64,000 nt of DNA. It comes from Thelephora terrestris. Its lineage: Eukaryota; Basidiomycota; Agaricomycetes; Thelephorales; Thelephoraceae. Below are positions 24,115-35,990 of the stretch, piece by piece. The stretch is from contig WIUZ02000001.1 of the NCBI GenBank assembly GCA_015956445.1, forward strand, positions 3,038,001-3,102,000, read 5' to 3'. The translations under genes and the position numbers were made by a program. The notes below the pieces were generated by a model. The model worked only from the letters and a program-made list of their open reading frames with translations. It had not been told where the DNA came from and made no database searches. Each line of letters begins with the position of its first letter. Positions within the stretch are counted from its first letter, which is position 1.

Positions 24115-26964
24115 GCAACTACACGGCAGTACCTCCAGTGATCTCCCTCCTCGCTCGCGCTCTCTGTCCCACTTGGTTGGGTGCTCTCGTAAGATATGTG
24201 ATGTTTATTGTCAATGTTGTTGTTGGAACCACGCTCCCTCTCGTTAACGGACTGTCAACGACCCTTTGCCCTGGTCGATCTCGCACCCTCGTTCCCCTTT
24301 GAGCCGCTTGGCCATATTCCGATTTTCAGTATATATTCGTTGATTTCTCAAACCGCATCCGCATACAAGGGAGTGCGGCTGATCCTGTTTGCTTTTATTT
24401 CCCTCTGTTCATCCGTTCCTCAAATTCGGCTCGTTACTATACCTTCGTGTTAATCTCTTCTTCTATGCTCTCTCTCCTGGCACTACAAATCCGCACGGCT
24501 GTCTCACCGATTCCGAAGTTGACGATCCCTCGTTACGATGCTACCTTTATCCGTGGTTTTCAAACGCCTCTCCTTTGCTGCGCTTCCCCCAGTATCTTAT
24601 CGCTTTTATACATTACATTAGATTTGAAGGCTTTAATCCCCCTCCCCAGCTTACGTGTTTTACCGAAACGCGTCAACCCGTCTTTTCTTATTCCTTTTTT
24701 ATTACGTTTGGTCGTTTCCCCATCCGTCGAACTTCCTTGCTGAACCTCGTTCTCTCTCTCCATGTTTCTGTCTCCCTCTCTCTTTTAATCTTTACTTATT
24801 GGATGAGAATGGCAACGAACGAAAAGTTGTGTACAGTACAAACAATCCAAGCGCACGGTTACGTCGTGATGGGATTGAGTGAGTTGGATCAGCTGATGTG
24901 CCACGGCGAGGTCTCAGTCAAGTGGGAGCTAGAAGCACACAAGTTCCGACGAAAACGTAAGTATAAGGCCGATTTTGAGTTCCGTGAATTTGGGCCTCGA
25001 TCGAGGGCCAAGGTCGTCCACAGAGCAGCCGAACGAGGGGAATCCCCATTTGTGCGAAAATCCATCGACGCCGACGAATTTACCTCCTCGAATGCAAGAC
25101 CACTGAACGTTGAAACTGCTGAAAGGCCCCATACCGCCCGAACAAGCCGGAGAAGGAAAAATGGCGTCGGCTCCGATCCCTGGATTCCGCTTCGCTAGTG
25201 ATTTTTGTTCTGTTCGAGTTCATTTCTTCGATAAGGAACAAACGAATGTCGACATCGCGGGTTCCTCCTCTCGCGGATTGGCGATTTGGTGGTTGATGAT
25301 GGATTTGTATTCCAGAATCCCAACGTTGTCGTCAACGTTCAGGGTATCACCGGGCTGCAATAAAATCAACGGCCACACAATCCACACGCAGCAACATACA
25401 TACAAGTCGGTTTGAATCTCAGGGACCTAATTATTACATGGAACTAATCCTCATCTGTGGGCTCCGCGGACTCCGCTTCGGAACGACCGCAGTCGTCCTT
25501 GGGCGCACGCTGTTCCAAATCGTGTGGAAGGCTGGAATGTTTGGCTCTGACGTTCGTGAAAAGTCTCGATTGACACCGTGGGGTTTTGGAGGCCCGCAGC
25601 GCGGGGGTCATCGTGATTGTTTAGATCTCCAGCTGGGGATGGGAGTTTCTTTAAGAAAAAGGTGACAAGCTGAACCGGTTTCCTCCGTGTTTCATCTCTC
25701 AGGCGCTCAAAACATGCTCACCCCGTTCTGCCCCTAGTCCACTTCACGTTCAAGAGGGCCCGTGAGCAGTGCAGAGGGAGGGAAACCTGGCCCGAAACCC
25801 GAGCGGAATATTCGATCATCGATCAACCGATCACCACCAAATATCCGCGCAAGGTCTGCGAGAGAGTGAGCTGAACAAAGTGACACTTTACGAATTGCGC
25901 AATGGTTAAACAGTACAAGCAGGTCTGTCCTTCGGTACCTTTGTCGTTTTTTCGAAAGGTTTCTTCTTGGGTCCCTGGGTTTTCCTTCTTTCAACACACG
26001 TCAGGGTTTCGCCGACTCGTATCGCCCTGAGTATTGAGTATTCGACATTGAATACCACCTCCTCCGGTGACCGTTAACCCGTCTCTCTGTGACGTCTTTC
26101 AACATTCAGTACGGGTCTTCCTCCCTGGAGATAATACAACATCGGACCGGCCAGGTAAGCATTCCACCATTCAGCCAAATCTTCAGTTCTCTGATGGCCC
26201 CAGCTTGCACCCGGGATCTTACCAACCGTCTATGAATGCATACATACTTGAGATTTCGGAAACACTAACGATTTCAGGCGGGTTTAAAAAAAAAAGCTGG
26301 ATTACTCCAAACTCTCAATCCACCCCCCCCCCCCTTTTGAGTTTTCAGTGGTCGTGCCAGACCTTCGTGCGCCAGAACAGAAGCATCCGAGCAGAGGATC
26401 CTTCCCAAAAGAGGCTGTCAAATCCCGGTCTAGCGCTCAAATGCCCCGTATTCGTGGCGCGTCAATACACTTAGGAGACGGTGTGAAGGAGGGTCGGCGT
26501 CCCGTCCTTGATGCAAAATTCCGGAAATCACCAACAGTGGCTTACGGCCCCGAATGAATTGTCCGGGTTCTCCCACCCCACCAATGCATACATACATATG
26601 TGTACTCCATCCTCTCGACCCTCAGGCTCGGCAGGTGCAACCTGCACTCTTGCAGTCACTGCTCCGAACCGTGGGGAAAGAGTCTCCATTCCGGAGACAA
26701 AGTTCAGGCACAAGTATATCCTAACTGTTCAATTTCTTAACTTCCGGCCTCCAAACCGGCTGGAATGCGGCAATAAATACAGGACGACCACAGGGTAAAA
26801 CCTTTCGACCAAAAGTTCTGTATCAGAATTTTTTATATAATGCACTCGCGCTCTCGGAATACTCCGCATATACTCGGTACTCGAATGAGCTTTGAGTATC
26901 AGAATCGCATCGACAAAATCAAGTCAAAAGATCCAAAATCAATAAGCAGAAACCAGGTTTGCAT
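24115..26964. other. Long gene-poor region (2.85 kb)
   Basis: I see no family-supported gene here. The first 700 bp are strongly C/T-rich and may be the homeodomain gene's 3' UTR. The longest frame (ATG near 24803, stop at 25198, about 130 residues, rich in Arg/Lys/Glu) has no recognisable motif. Around 26285-26340 there are poly-A and poly-C runs. The near-repeated words TGCATACATAC occur near 26236 and 26586. The region could be regulatory DNA, an unannotated lncRNA or a decayed insertion. Confidence 0.4.
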
Positions 26965-29778
26965 TCACAGCTTGGGTCCAGACCCCGCCGTCGGCGACAT
27001 GTACAAATGGTGCGGAGACAACGGTCCCATCGACGATCCTCCAAGAGGAAGCACCCCCCCTCCAGCCGCTCTACCTTGATTGATATGATTGAACCGTGCG
27101 CTTGGATGCAGAGGAGGGCCCATCAGAAAACTCGGACCCATCAACGGTATCCCAAGGCCTGCAGGTTGTTGTGGCAGGAATCCCCACAATCCACCACCCG
27201 TGTGATGCCCTTCCATGAATCGAGGCCCGCCGGGTGAGAAAAGTCCATCCTCTTCAGGCGTACGAAGCGCAGGATCTTCGTTGGCGTCCTCTCCGCCCGC
27301 TCCATCACCCGGTCCAGGGGGCCGTTGAGGCCGGACACCGAGATGCGAAGGCACATTAAGGATGCCACCGATTCTTCCGGTAACCAGCGCGTTTCTGTCC
27401 ATCATGATAGCATGTACCTGATGCCAAGACAGAAGGGAAAGCCATCGTCAGCCAACGACTCACAACAAGAAGCGCGGGACTTGCGAAAAGTCCCGGCTCG
27501 GAGCGAAATGAAATATGAGGCAGTGAATCAAGACGGATGGACTCGCTCTCAAAATTGAGGCTCAGGACCGCGAGGAAAATGATGGCAATTGCAACAACAA
27601 GACCTATTTTGGTCGTGTTGGAACCAAGAGACCCGCACGGAAAGAGTCTCCACTGGAGACGCTTCTCGTGTTGGGTATAAGTCGTACCCACAAGCAGAGA
27701 TAAGTCAAAGTCTGCTGCCTGAATAAAAAATCCCCAGGCCATGGAACGATGGAAATGTGATCCGGAAATCCATAATCCAAACTAACCTGCATCCTCAATC
27801 CCTGTACAATTGCCTTCAACGAACCCACTTCCTCGCTGACCCGAAGCCCTTCGGTCGTAAGCGCGAGTTCATATCTCCTCCCTTGTGACTCCAAAGCTTC
27901 CGACAGCGTGACGAGAGACTCTCGTAAGCCCACCAAAGACCCTTCAACCGTAGTGCTCAAATTAAGTGGAGCAACAATGTGTTTGTTAAGGCTTGTTGCG
28001 AACTGAGGTTGATTGCACGCAACGGAAGCCAGATGGGAATCAATAGATGCAGATATCTGCGGCTGATTCCGACCCCATTTAGTATATGTGATCAGTGGAT
28101 TGCGACTGTTGCCGGATTACAAGGGCAGAAAATACTTACAGGCAAGTGTATGCTGGGGATGGGGCCCGACGGCATCGAGTTGGACGACGGTGTGTAATGC
28201 CAGACCTGTGGCTGAGAAGGTGATGCATGCTCTTCGTTGGACAGCACCTGATTTTCAGAAGGGAAATGATCGGAAAAGTGCGTAGTGGGCGGTGTGGCGG
28301 ATGTTGCTTGGGGGTCGCTCGTCTCCGGTGATAATACAAACCCAGTGGCGTTCTGGATTGTTCCCAGACCGTTTGAAGAACCAGAACCAGATGAATCGTT
28401 CCCAGATATCGCGCCCCCACCAACATCGTGACTGTCAACTGCGTGACTGCTCGTGTGGGTTGAGGGGTTGGAACCGTATTCCGTATTGGTAACAACCGTT
28501 GCCGGTGATGCGTTGTCGGTGGCGTAGATGTTTGGGATATGGTTCTGCGTCTGACCGATGAATGAAAATGGATGGGGAAAATCAAAAGTTTCAGCCCCAA
28601 CATTCTCCACCCTAAGCTCTGGATGGGAAGTTCCGTCTGTCGTCGGGTGCATACCTCGTAAGAGCATCCGCCCAGGCCCGGTGACAGCGCCCTCGTCGTT
28701 GAGGTGTTGATCGTAGCTGGCTGTCACGGGTGGACGTACAGGGTAAACCGGACGGTACCAGGGCCCCAACGCAATCTTTGCCCGTTCGAGCTCTTGCTTG
28801 AGAATCCGCACAACCCCTTCCAACTCGTCGCTTCTACGCCGCAGGCGTTCGTTGTCTTTCGAAAGTTGCACCATCTTGGTGTTATGAAGAGCGAAGAACC
28901 CCTTGATGGATTCGTACGGGCATTTGTCAACGTGGGCCTCGAGTGATGCCCTTTGGCCTTTCCACGCGCAGCCATTCTCCACTTGGCTGCAAGGAACGAT
29001 CTTCTCCGGACAAGAACTCTCTAGGTGGTCCTTCATCGCTGCAACACGAGGGAATTCCTTCTCGCATGACTTGCATGTTACATTTTGAGAACTCTCTGGC
29101 TGGCAGAAGCAATACGGGTTAGACCCCTTGGAAAAAATTGCCACAACGGCATCGCACCTCTACAGTAGGCCCCTGGTGAACGATGGCTTCCCCTCTTAGG
29201 GCATCTTTCCTGGCCACACGTAGTTCACAACCCTCCTCGGGACACGGACAAGGTACTTGGACATATAGGCACTGCAACTTGAGATGTGACCCCAGGAGAT
29301 GTCTCTCCCCGACGTAGTCGCAACCAGCATCCAGACGAGGACACCTCACAGCCAACTCTTCCACAAGCTGCACCGATATCCCGTCATTAGACCATACGTA
29401 CCGCGCGGGTGAAGTAAGTACCACGTACGTGCCGCACAATGGGGTCCGCCTGACCCAAGAGCTCGACCGAGAGTGGTGACCGGTCGATCGGACAATGATT
29501 CGACACGCTGAGAGCCTGCAAGATGCATCCTTGACAAAACGTATGGGAACACGTTCGCGTCGTCACCGGTTCGGTAAACGGGGCCCTGGAATCGAAATTG
29601 GGGGATGTCATTCTTCATGCTCTACGTAGAGGCGGTGGCCTAACCGGCAAATGCAACATATCTGCAACAACTGGATCAGCAATCGTTCGGTGTTGAGCCA
29701 TCGATAAGCCAACAACTGGCTGGGAGTCTAACTCACGAGATTGTCATCCAAGTCCGTATCCACATAGTTATACAGCAT
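26965..29778 (-). CDS. RING finger protein with TRAF-type zinc fingers
   Basis: The minus-strand ATG at 29778 starts YNYVDTDLDDNL, spliced to a very short exon ICCICR (about 29682-29698), then APFTEPVTTRTCSHTFCQGC and CPIDRSPL: a C3HC4 RING at the N-terminus. It is followed by Cys/His-rich TRAF-type fingers (VRCPRLDAGCDYVG, CPCPEEGCELRV, VTCKSCEKEFPRVAAMKDHLE, GCAWKGQRASLEAHVDKCP), a coiled coil (LSKDNERLRRRSDELEGVV), a long Ser/Thr/Asn-rich region, a second helical segment near 27800-27960, and a Gly/Pro/His/Met-rich tail ending at 26965. The architecture is that of an E3 ligase related to animal TRAF-like RING proteins, but no MATH domain is visible. Its substrate is unknown. The exon joins between 27400 and 28100 are less certain. 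Confidence 0.8.
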
Positions 29779-30409
29779 AACCTCCGAAGTAGACGCACGG
29801 CGATGATGATCAGGGTCGAAGACGACGATCGGCTTAGTACCTGGCGCTTACCACGGCCAACCCTCTACGACCACGGGGCCTGGTGCCACGTGAGGGAAGC
29901 GAATCTGTTTCTAAAGGGTATTTTCTCTAGTCGCAAATTACATACGTACACGTGAAAGTTGACACAGGCAGTAATACAATGTTGAGGCCGAGCAGTGGGT
30001 TCAATGCGGTGTGTTCAACACACAGTCAAAAGTATAAGGTCACCGCGCTCAGGGGGGAAAGTCAGCGGGAACAAGAAGATTGGAGGAAGACCAAAAGCGG
30101 GCAAGCGTTGTGTCAAATAAGATGCCAGTGTGATAAGGAAAAGTTCAATAAGACAACAGCGGAAGCCAATAAAAACCGCGGAAAGCAGACAGAAGGCGAG
30201 TATGCAGAGGTTGGGATGTGTAGCTGATTGATGGGTGTATAATTATATTGAAGCTAAGGCTGGGAGGGTTTGGTGCGTAAATAACGGTTCAGCGAGCGAG
30301 AGAGGCGTAGAGTTCGTACGTACAAGTCTCCGTCGACAACTAAAAACGAACAATGGGTAGAGAGGGCATGGTGACGACTTCGGCGCCAGCGTGGACATAT
30401 TACGGGCCT
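29779..30409. other. Intergenic between the RING/TRAF gene and PBS2
   Basis: Promoter of the RING/TRAF gene and 3' flank of PBS2, both on the minus strand. The sequence is purine-rich on the plus strand from 30040 to 30200. No coding signal is recognised. Confidence 0.4.
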
Positions 30410-32109
30410 CTAATCGGTTTCCTCCTCCGACTTTGGGTTCCGTTGTTGTCGCTTCCATTCCACGGCCTTTGCCACCCATCCAACCATGTCAACTGTCCTG
30501 GCTGAATCTTCAACGAGCCATTTGTGTTCCTGAAATTTTGTTGGCTTCCTCTCATGGTTCCAGGGAAGAGTCGTCACTCACCACAAGCTCCGAGTAGGAT
30601 GCCCTATGTTGGGGATTCTTGTGTAGGCATCTCGAAGTAAAATCTTTGGCCACGTCCGAGAAATGATCAGGTAATTCGGGAGGATCCCCGTGAACGATTG
30701 CCGTCAGTTGTGCGAACACATTCGCGTAAGTCTCGGGGGGGTATGGATAATGGCCCATGGCAATTTCGATCACCGTCAACCCAACTGACCACACATCGGA
30801 AGAGACGGTGTATGACCCGACATTATTCTGCGACTCTCCTTTAATACGTTCAGGCTGAAGCGGATCAAGTCATTAGTCAACGGTGACGTACAAAATTGGT
30901 AAGATAACTCACAGCCATATAACTCTGACAACCGATGTTCGTTCTGGCCAATGATTTCTCAAGCTGGCCTGAAACACCAAAGTCGCACAATTTAATCTGT
31001 CCTCGCGTGTTTACCAGGACATTGGTGGGTTTCACGTCTCGATGAATGATCTGCAGCTCGTCCTTGAGGAATCGAAGACCGCGCACAACGCTGCCTGTTA
31101 TTCGAGCGAGTACGTCCTCGGGCACGCCAGCACCCTGGAGTTTATCCAGAGAACCTGCATCCATGAGTTCCATGCAGTAATAGACGCAAGACTCGATGAA
31201 GAAGGCTCCGTAGAATTCGACAATTTCCGGAGCGACCGCGCGATGGAGGATGTCCAGCTCCATGATAATGGCGTTCAACTTGGCTTGATCGAGCTCGAGG
31301 CGGATTTCCTGGTGAAGGCTTTAGGATGTGCAAGGAACTGTACGGAGGACACGCACCTTCATCGCCATGGCCACATTGGTCGGCTTGTGCAACACGCGCT
31401 TGACCACTCCATAAGTTCCTTTACCAAGGTCCTCGAATAATTGTAGCTGCTCCCTGTTGATGGTGTATGATGATCCGCTTGAGAAATCGACACCGGACGC
31501 ATGGAGGACAGCCTTCCCGCTGAAACTCAGCGCACCGGAAGGATCGCTGAATCTTTGTTAGAAAACCGGGTGACGGACGGCCAACATTATAGATGCTTAC
31601 ACAATCTTGCCAAAGTTTGAGAAAGGGGTCCCGAAGTTGTGAGCCGGCCGTCTCGGCTGGGTGGTATCAATGGAAAAGGATGGCCGACTCGCGCCAAGAC
31701 CGGCTCCGGTTGTGCCTCCTCCGATGGACGCTAGGGGATCACCCATGTCACTCAACTTCAGACCCGGCTTCGGCCGTCGCGAAGGGGGTGGACGCATGCC
31801 TTGAGTAGGCGAAAACGAAGTGTTCAGCCGAGAATCATTCAGCGCCGTCCTTTGTAAAGCATTAGTCGCCGAGTCAACTGAAAAGGCCTTTCGATTCGCC
31901 ATCTAGAGGTAGATACGGTGTCAAAGAACTGATGGTGCCCATACGAATGCACGCACGGCGGCCATTTTTGCCTGCAAAGATGGAGGGATCGGGGTTGACC
32001 CTGAGCCTCGGTTGAGAAGGCCAGATACACTCTTCGGCGTTGGCACGATCCTCGACGGAACCGGAATGGGGGGTGGTCTCGAGATCGCGGAATCTGGTTG
32101 ATCAGTCAT
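30410..32109 (-). CDS. PBS2: MAP kinase kinase of the HOG osmostress pathway (Pbs2)
   Basis: Pbs2 is the scaffold and MAPKK that activates Hog1. The minus-strand start is ATG 32109 (TDQPDSAISRPPPIPVP); the first exon ends near 31968 and continues into ANRKAFSVDS. The N-terminal region is Pro/Ser-rich. The kinase domain shows LGKGTYGVVKRVLHKPT, AMKEIRLELDQ, YYCMELMDAGSLDKL, IIHRDVKPTNVL, CDFGVSGQLEKSLARTNIG (the dual Ser/Thr activation-loop sites) and CQSYMAPERI, then SDVWSVGLTVIE. The last exon is KWLVEDSARTVDMVGWVAKA, ending EEETD at the TAG at 30410-30412. These blocks match Pbs2 better than Ste7, Fuz7 or Mkk kinases. It is divergent from the BAG gene, with 512 bp between the two ATGs. Confidence 0.92.
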
Positions 32110-32621
32110 CCTTTGGGAGGTCGCGGGAAATGGGGAGGAATGACGGGGAGAAATAGGCCGCGAGCTACACGTCGAGTCGAGAGGGACGAGAATATGAAAG
32201 AGAGACCGAGGGGAACCGGACACTGACAAGAGCAGGGCACTTCAAACCATTCCGCAGTCAAGCTCCATTGTATTTATTTACCCCCGTTCTAATCTCATTA
32301 CACCAAGAATTTGTAGTCTGGATAACAAAAACTCTAGCAGTGGCTGCCTCACGATCGACGTCATCACAAACTTTCAATCCAGCCTTTTCTCACGGTTACA
32401 ACACTTTATTCTTATCCCCCACGCTGACTACGTATAACCCTCCGGGGTCAGCACGCAATCACCCTGGCTCTTTCTTTCTCACCGATCCACGCAGGTGCGG
32501 ACAGATGCACCGAAGATCCAGTTTTTTTTGCTAAAACTCCATGTCCTCTTTCCCAGTACTCCCACTGCTTCTTGCTGTGCTCCTACGTGTGGTGTACACC
32601 AGGGCTTCTAGGACATCCCCC
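32110..32621. other. Divergent PBS2/BAG promoter region
   Basis: A 512-bp stretch between two start codons on opposite strands. I see no TATA box and no clear named motif. Both flanking genes serve stress responses. Confidence 0.4.
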
Positions 32622-33297
32622 ATGAGCTACAGCGTCAAGTGGGGCAGGGAAAAGTCAGCGGAATGCGTGTCTTTCATTCGCCTTAGTCCCTGACCGGTGA
32701 CCATCGGATCCTCTTCACAGGCTCCAATTCCCCTTACCTTCTCCGGATACGAAGCTTGCTGTCATCCGCAGGCAAATCGCCGATCATATACATCTTCCCC
32801 ATTCCTCATTCAAACTCATCCATGCCGGTGCAGTGATGAAGGACGATAGCGCCCCAAGTTTGTGACACCGGTAATTATTCGGTGACGCATTTGCTAACGC
32901 CATCACTCCAGTTTCGTCATATGGGCTCAAAAATAAGTCGACCATCGCCGTTGTAGGTGGACCGGAGCAAGTTAGCACCGCTCCAGAACGCAAGACGGAA
33001 AAGCACGTCATCACTCAGATTGAGACCGAACTCAATCAAGTCCGAGTAGAACTGCTGCCTTTCGTTGACAAGCTCTTGGAGTCTCTGCCCGATCGCACAG
33101 CCGTTCCAGGGGATGGCCTTGATCAAGAGCACGCGAGGCTGGGCGAGCTTCTTCTCCAATCCCTCTTACGTCTAGACGCTATTCAAGCCGAAAACGAGTG
33201 GGAGCAGGCGAGGAGAGACCGGAAAGCTGGCGTAAGGGAGGTTCAGGCACTGTTAGATAGACTGGATACTGGCTGGAAAGCCCGTAGGAGCCAGTAG
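32622..33297 (+). CDS. Ubiquitin-like/BAG-domain Hsp70 cochaperone (BAG1-type)
   Basis: BAG proteins act as nucleotide-exchange factors for Hsp70 and link it to the proteasome through a ubiquitin-like domain. Three exons (32622-32653, 32721-32857, 32912-33297) give 184 residues. The N-terminal half is a ubiquitin-like fold: VKWGREKLQFPLPSPDTKLA, VIRRQIADH, FKLIHAGAVMKDDSAPISSYG and STIAVVGG. The C-terminal half is a BAG helical bundle: ELLLQSLLRLDAIQ followed by RKAGVREVQALLDRLDT. The first exon holds only 32 coding nt. The size and order fit fission yeast bag101/bag102-like proteins; no transmembrane segment is seen. Confidence 0.85.
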
Positions 33298-34919
33298 GTG
33301 ATTATATCCGATGGAACCCCTCGTCCACCTATAGATTCGTATCTTTCGTGATCGCCTACGTTCCGATCCTAATCCCTTCGCGTCCCACCGGGGATTGGCT
33401 AGAAGTGCGGATTGCTGTACGGCTACGGTATACGGCAGCGGAGCTGGCCACGTGGTGTAACCAAAAGCGCCACAATACAACACCAGAAGACCACCAGAAG
33501 CTACCAGAAGTGTGAATTGCTGCTTATCGGGATGGTGCTCCCCCAGGCCCTTTGGTGATTGGACTACCCCGGCCCGGACAAACGCTTCCCGATGGTCACA
33601 CCACTAGGACTTGTTCACGCCGAGATACTTGGCCCTAGGTTGCTTTCACCAAGTCCACCATAGCACGCTCTGGGGCACTTCTTGACTTTTATGAGGGCTC
33701 TAATCGGTTACGGAACGTACGGAACCTTCATCCGTCCGGATTGACTTCCGTTCTTCCGGCATTTCCGCTTCCATCACAGCATTGTGGTGGCATCTGCGAG
33801 GGCTATGTGTTCCCTCACATCACGTACGGTTCCTGGGATCCAGACAAGCTGACCGCTCAAGTCAAGCGCCTGTAAGGTGAGGCGTAGGGAACGCTGTACC
33901 CAGCCAGGACGGACGAGCGATCCTGTCAATCACGATCGGTTCAGGGAGATGTATCCGGCCGATAAGGTTGAAAGTACTCCTTTGAGGATAGTCAAATACC
34001 ACCAATCGCCACTCTTCCTTCACAATTTCGAAAGGTCGGACCTGCGGCAGCCTATCGAGGACCCTTAGAACCCTATCAAGGTGGGGTGAGTTCACTCAGG
34101 TTCTCTTATGTTCCATTGATCCGTCCGCAAGGTTGCGAGCGATTCAAATCCATTAAACCGCAGGAGTCCGTTAGACTTCCCCGGAGCTCCTTGAGACGGC
34201 ATGCGCGTGGAGCATAAGGTGTGTTTGTGACCTCTTTTCCAACAAACACCGTACGCTCACGAGGCACCCTGCCTTCATCACCCTCAGATCAAAATCTACA
34301 GCGCTTGATTTAATGGGGGGGGGGGGGTTTGTAGGACCCTGTGGAATCCGTTGGGTACCATTCAAGGGACAAGGAGATTGAACCCCCTCGAACAGACCTC
34401 TCCCCGGTCGGAACACCCTTGATTGTACCAGGACTGTCGATGATCCCGATCTTGACCGTATTTGAGTACGTAAATCGTACGCCAGCCCAAGTGCAGGGCA
34501 CGAATGTCTAACATGAATATTAGATCCCGTATTAGAACGGGCATGCCGGTGGTGTGCGTTTGTTGCAGGAAATCTACATCACGGTATCAAAATGGATCAA
34601 GAGTTCCGGGGGCTTGGCCAAATATGAAAAAGCCTGACCTTCGCACCTAAAAAAGAACGTGTATTAGGTCGGTGAGGCACGCCTCGAGGCAAGAACACAC
34701 CTTGTCGTGGTGGTTTCCACTTGTGTAGGAGGAGGTCCGGGGACCTCGCGGATTCCTGACTGACTTCTGGTTCTCTCTGATAAGGATGCCTTTGGCGTGG
34801 TAGTAGGATTAACTTCAAGACCTCCACTCCACCATTACTTCGAAGGGAAAAATCCCTTTGATTTGCCTATCGCCCCTCCCCATCGACGTCCTAACCTATT
34901 TGGACTCTCCGCCACGGCC
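33298..34919. other. Unexplained 1.6-kb intergenic region
   Basis: No gene is supported. The longest minus-strand frame (to 33862, about 77 residues) lacks an ATG and matches nothing that I know. A run of 13 G lies near 34316-34328. The region carries no terminal repeats that I can see. It may contain the upstream region of the HPDKF gene and a decayed insertion. Confidence 0.4.
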
Positions 34920-35759
34920 ATGGCCCCGGTTCCAAGAACGAAGAGGTCCTCAGATTCCCATTCCCATATCCCCGACGAGGCGGAACGGTCTTACTCCTTC
35001 TACTACCTTTACGATTCCACCTCATCGGATCAACACCCCCCTTTACCCAAAGCCCCCAATGAACATTATGTCAATTATACGGATCCTTGGCAGGACGTGG
35101 CCTACGCCTTTTCGTGGGCTCAGGAACATCATTTCGAAGAGATGATGAGAAAGAACATGGAGACGGTCGAATGGGTGTTGAGGCAACAGCAGCGGTTTGT
35201 TGTGGACCAGGTGTCATACGCGCTGGAAGACATGTGTCGAGGCTTTGAGATGGATCTGGATACAGAGAGCTGGTTGAAACAGGCGTGGGAAGCCAGTGCG
35301 AGGAGGGAGAGGAGGAGCGCGCGGAGGGAAGCAGAGACGGCGAAACTCCTTCAGCGCGAGGCGGAGAAACGAAAGAAGGATCGCGAGGAGAAACACCGGA
35401 AGACGAAGACAATGGTCAAGGCCTGGAAAGTGTACGAAGAACGATGGGCAAGAATCACAAGCAACGCGGAAGAACCGCTATCCTTCGCGGCAGTACCCTG
35501 GCCGATGGTGAGAAAACCCACAGACGCAACGGAGATCACGAAGGATAACATCCGAGAGTTTCTCCTTTCGCATCATCACTCGGAGGACGTTTCGAGTAAG
35601 GATAGGATCCGAGCTGCGCTGAAGTTGTGGCACCCGGACAAGTTCAAGCGAACTTTGGATCGGGTCGAGGAAAAGGAGAAAGCGCGGGTAGAAGAGACAG
35701 CTGGTGTGGTGGCTAGGTGCTTGAACGGGCTCATGGAGGAGCTACGGAAGTCTCGTTGA
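34920..35759 (+). CDS. NFKBIL1-like protein with C-terminal HPDKF motif
   Basis: This intronless frame of 279 residues uses the first ATG at 34920; the upstream in-frame extension to 34797 has only a GTG. The N-terminal half is hydrophilic with aromatic residues (SYSFYYLYDST). The middle (about residues 125-185) is a highly charged Arg/Glu/Lys helix, probably a coiled coil. The C-terminus has IRAALKLWHPDKFKRTLDRV, close to the J-domain-like LRWHPDRF end of NF-kappa-B inhibitor-like protein 1. Fungal members are common in agaricomycetes and their role is not known; animal NFKBIL1 has been tied to RNA processing. The HPD does not sit in a full J domain, so calling it a DnaJ would be wrong. Confidence 0.72.
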   Translation: MAPVPRTKRSSDSHSHIPDEAERSYSFYYLYDSTSSDQHPPLPKAPNEHYVNYTDPWQDVAYAFSWAQEHHFEEMMRKNMETVEWVLRQQQRFVVDQVSYALEDMCRGFEMDLDTESWLKQAWEASARRERRSARREAETAKLLQREAEKRKKDREEKHRKTKTMVKAWKVYEERWARITSNAEEPLSFAAVPWPMVRKPTDATEITKDNIREFLLSHHHSEDVSSKDRIRAALKLWHPDKFKRTLDRVEEKEKARVEETAGVVARCLNGLMEELRKSR

Positions 35760-35990
35760 GAACATTCGTATGTATGCTGGCCGCTGGCGGTGCCCGCATT
35801 CGAAAATTGTCGTGTACATTGTCGAAACTTGAATGTGGATAATATTGAAGAACATCAGGACTTTGGAGATCGAAAGAGGTCCGGACATAGGTCGGTCCAC
35901 CTTTAGTCACCCCTTTGATTGTTAAAAATTTTGAGTGCAGAGGATTTGAAACCAAGAACGATTGGTATTACAAGAGCATGTCCGCTCTAA

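Noticed and set aside
24389-25198. 269-codon plus-strand frame after the homeodomain gene
   Set aside because: It begins with a TTG codon, the first ATG is at about 24803, the first half is a translated C/T-rich tract, and no motif is visible.
34290-34420. Possible tRNA-like B box (GTTCAATC) on the minus strand near the poly-G run
   Set aside because: No matching A box, no cloverleaf arms could be drawn.
34797-34919. Upstream extension of the HPDKF protein
   Set aside because: Starts with GTG and shows no conserved residues; the first ATG is at 34920.
34920-35759. DnaJ chaperone
   Set aside because: HPDKF is present but the rest of the J domain is not; NFKBIL1-like fits better.
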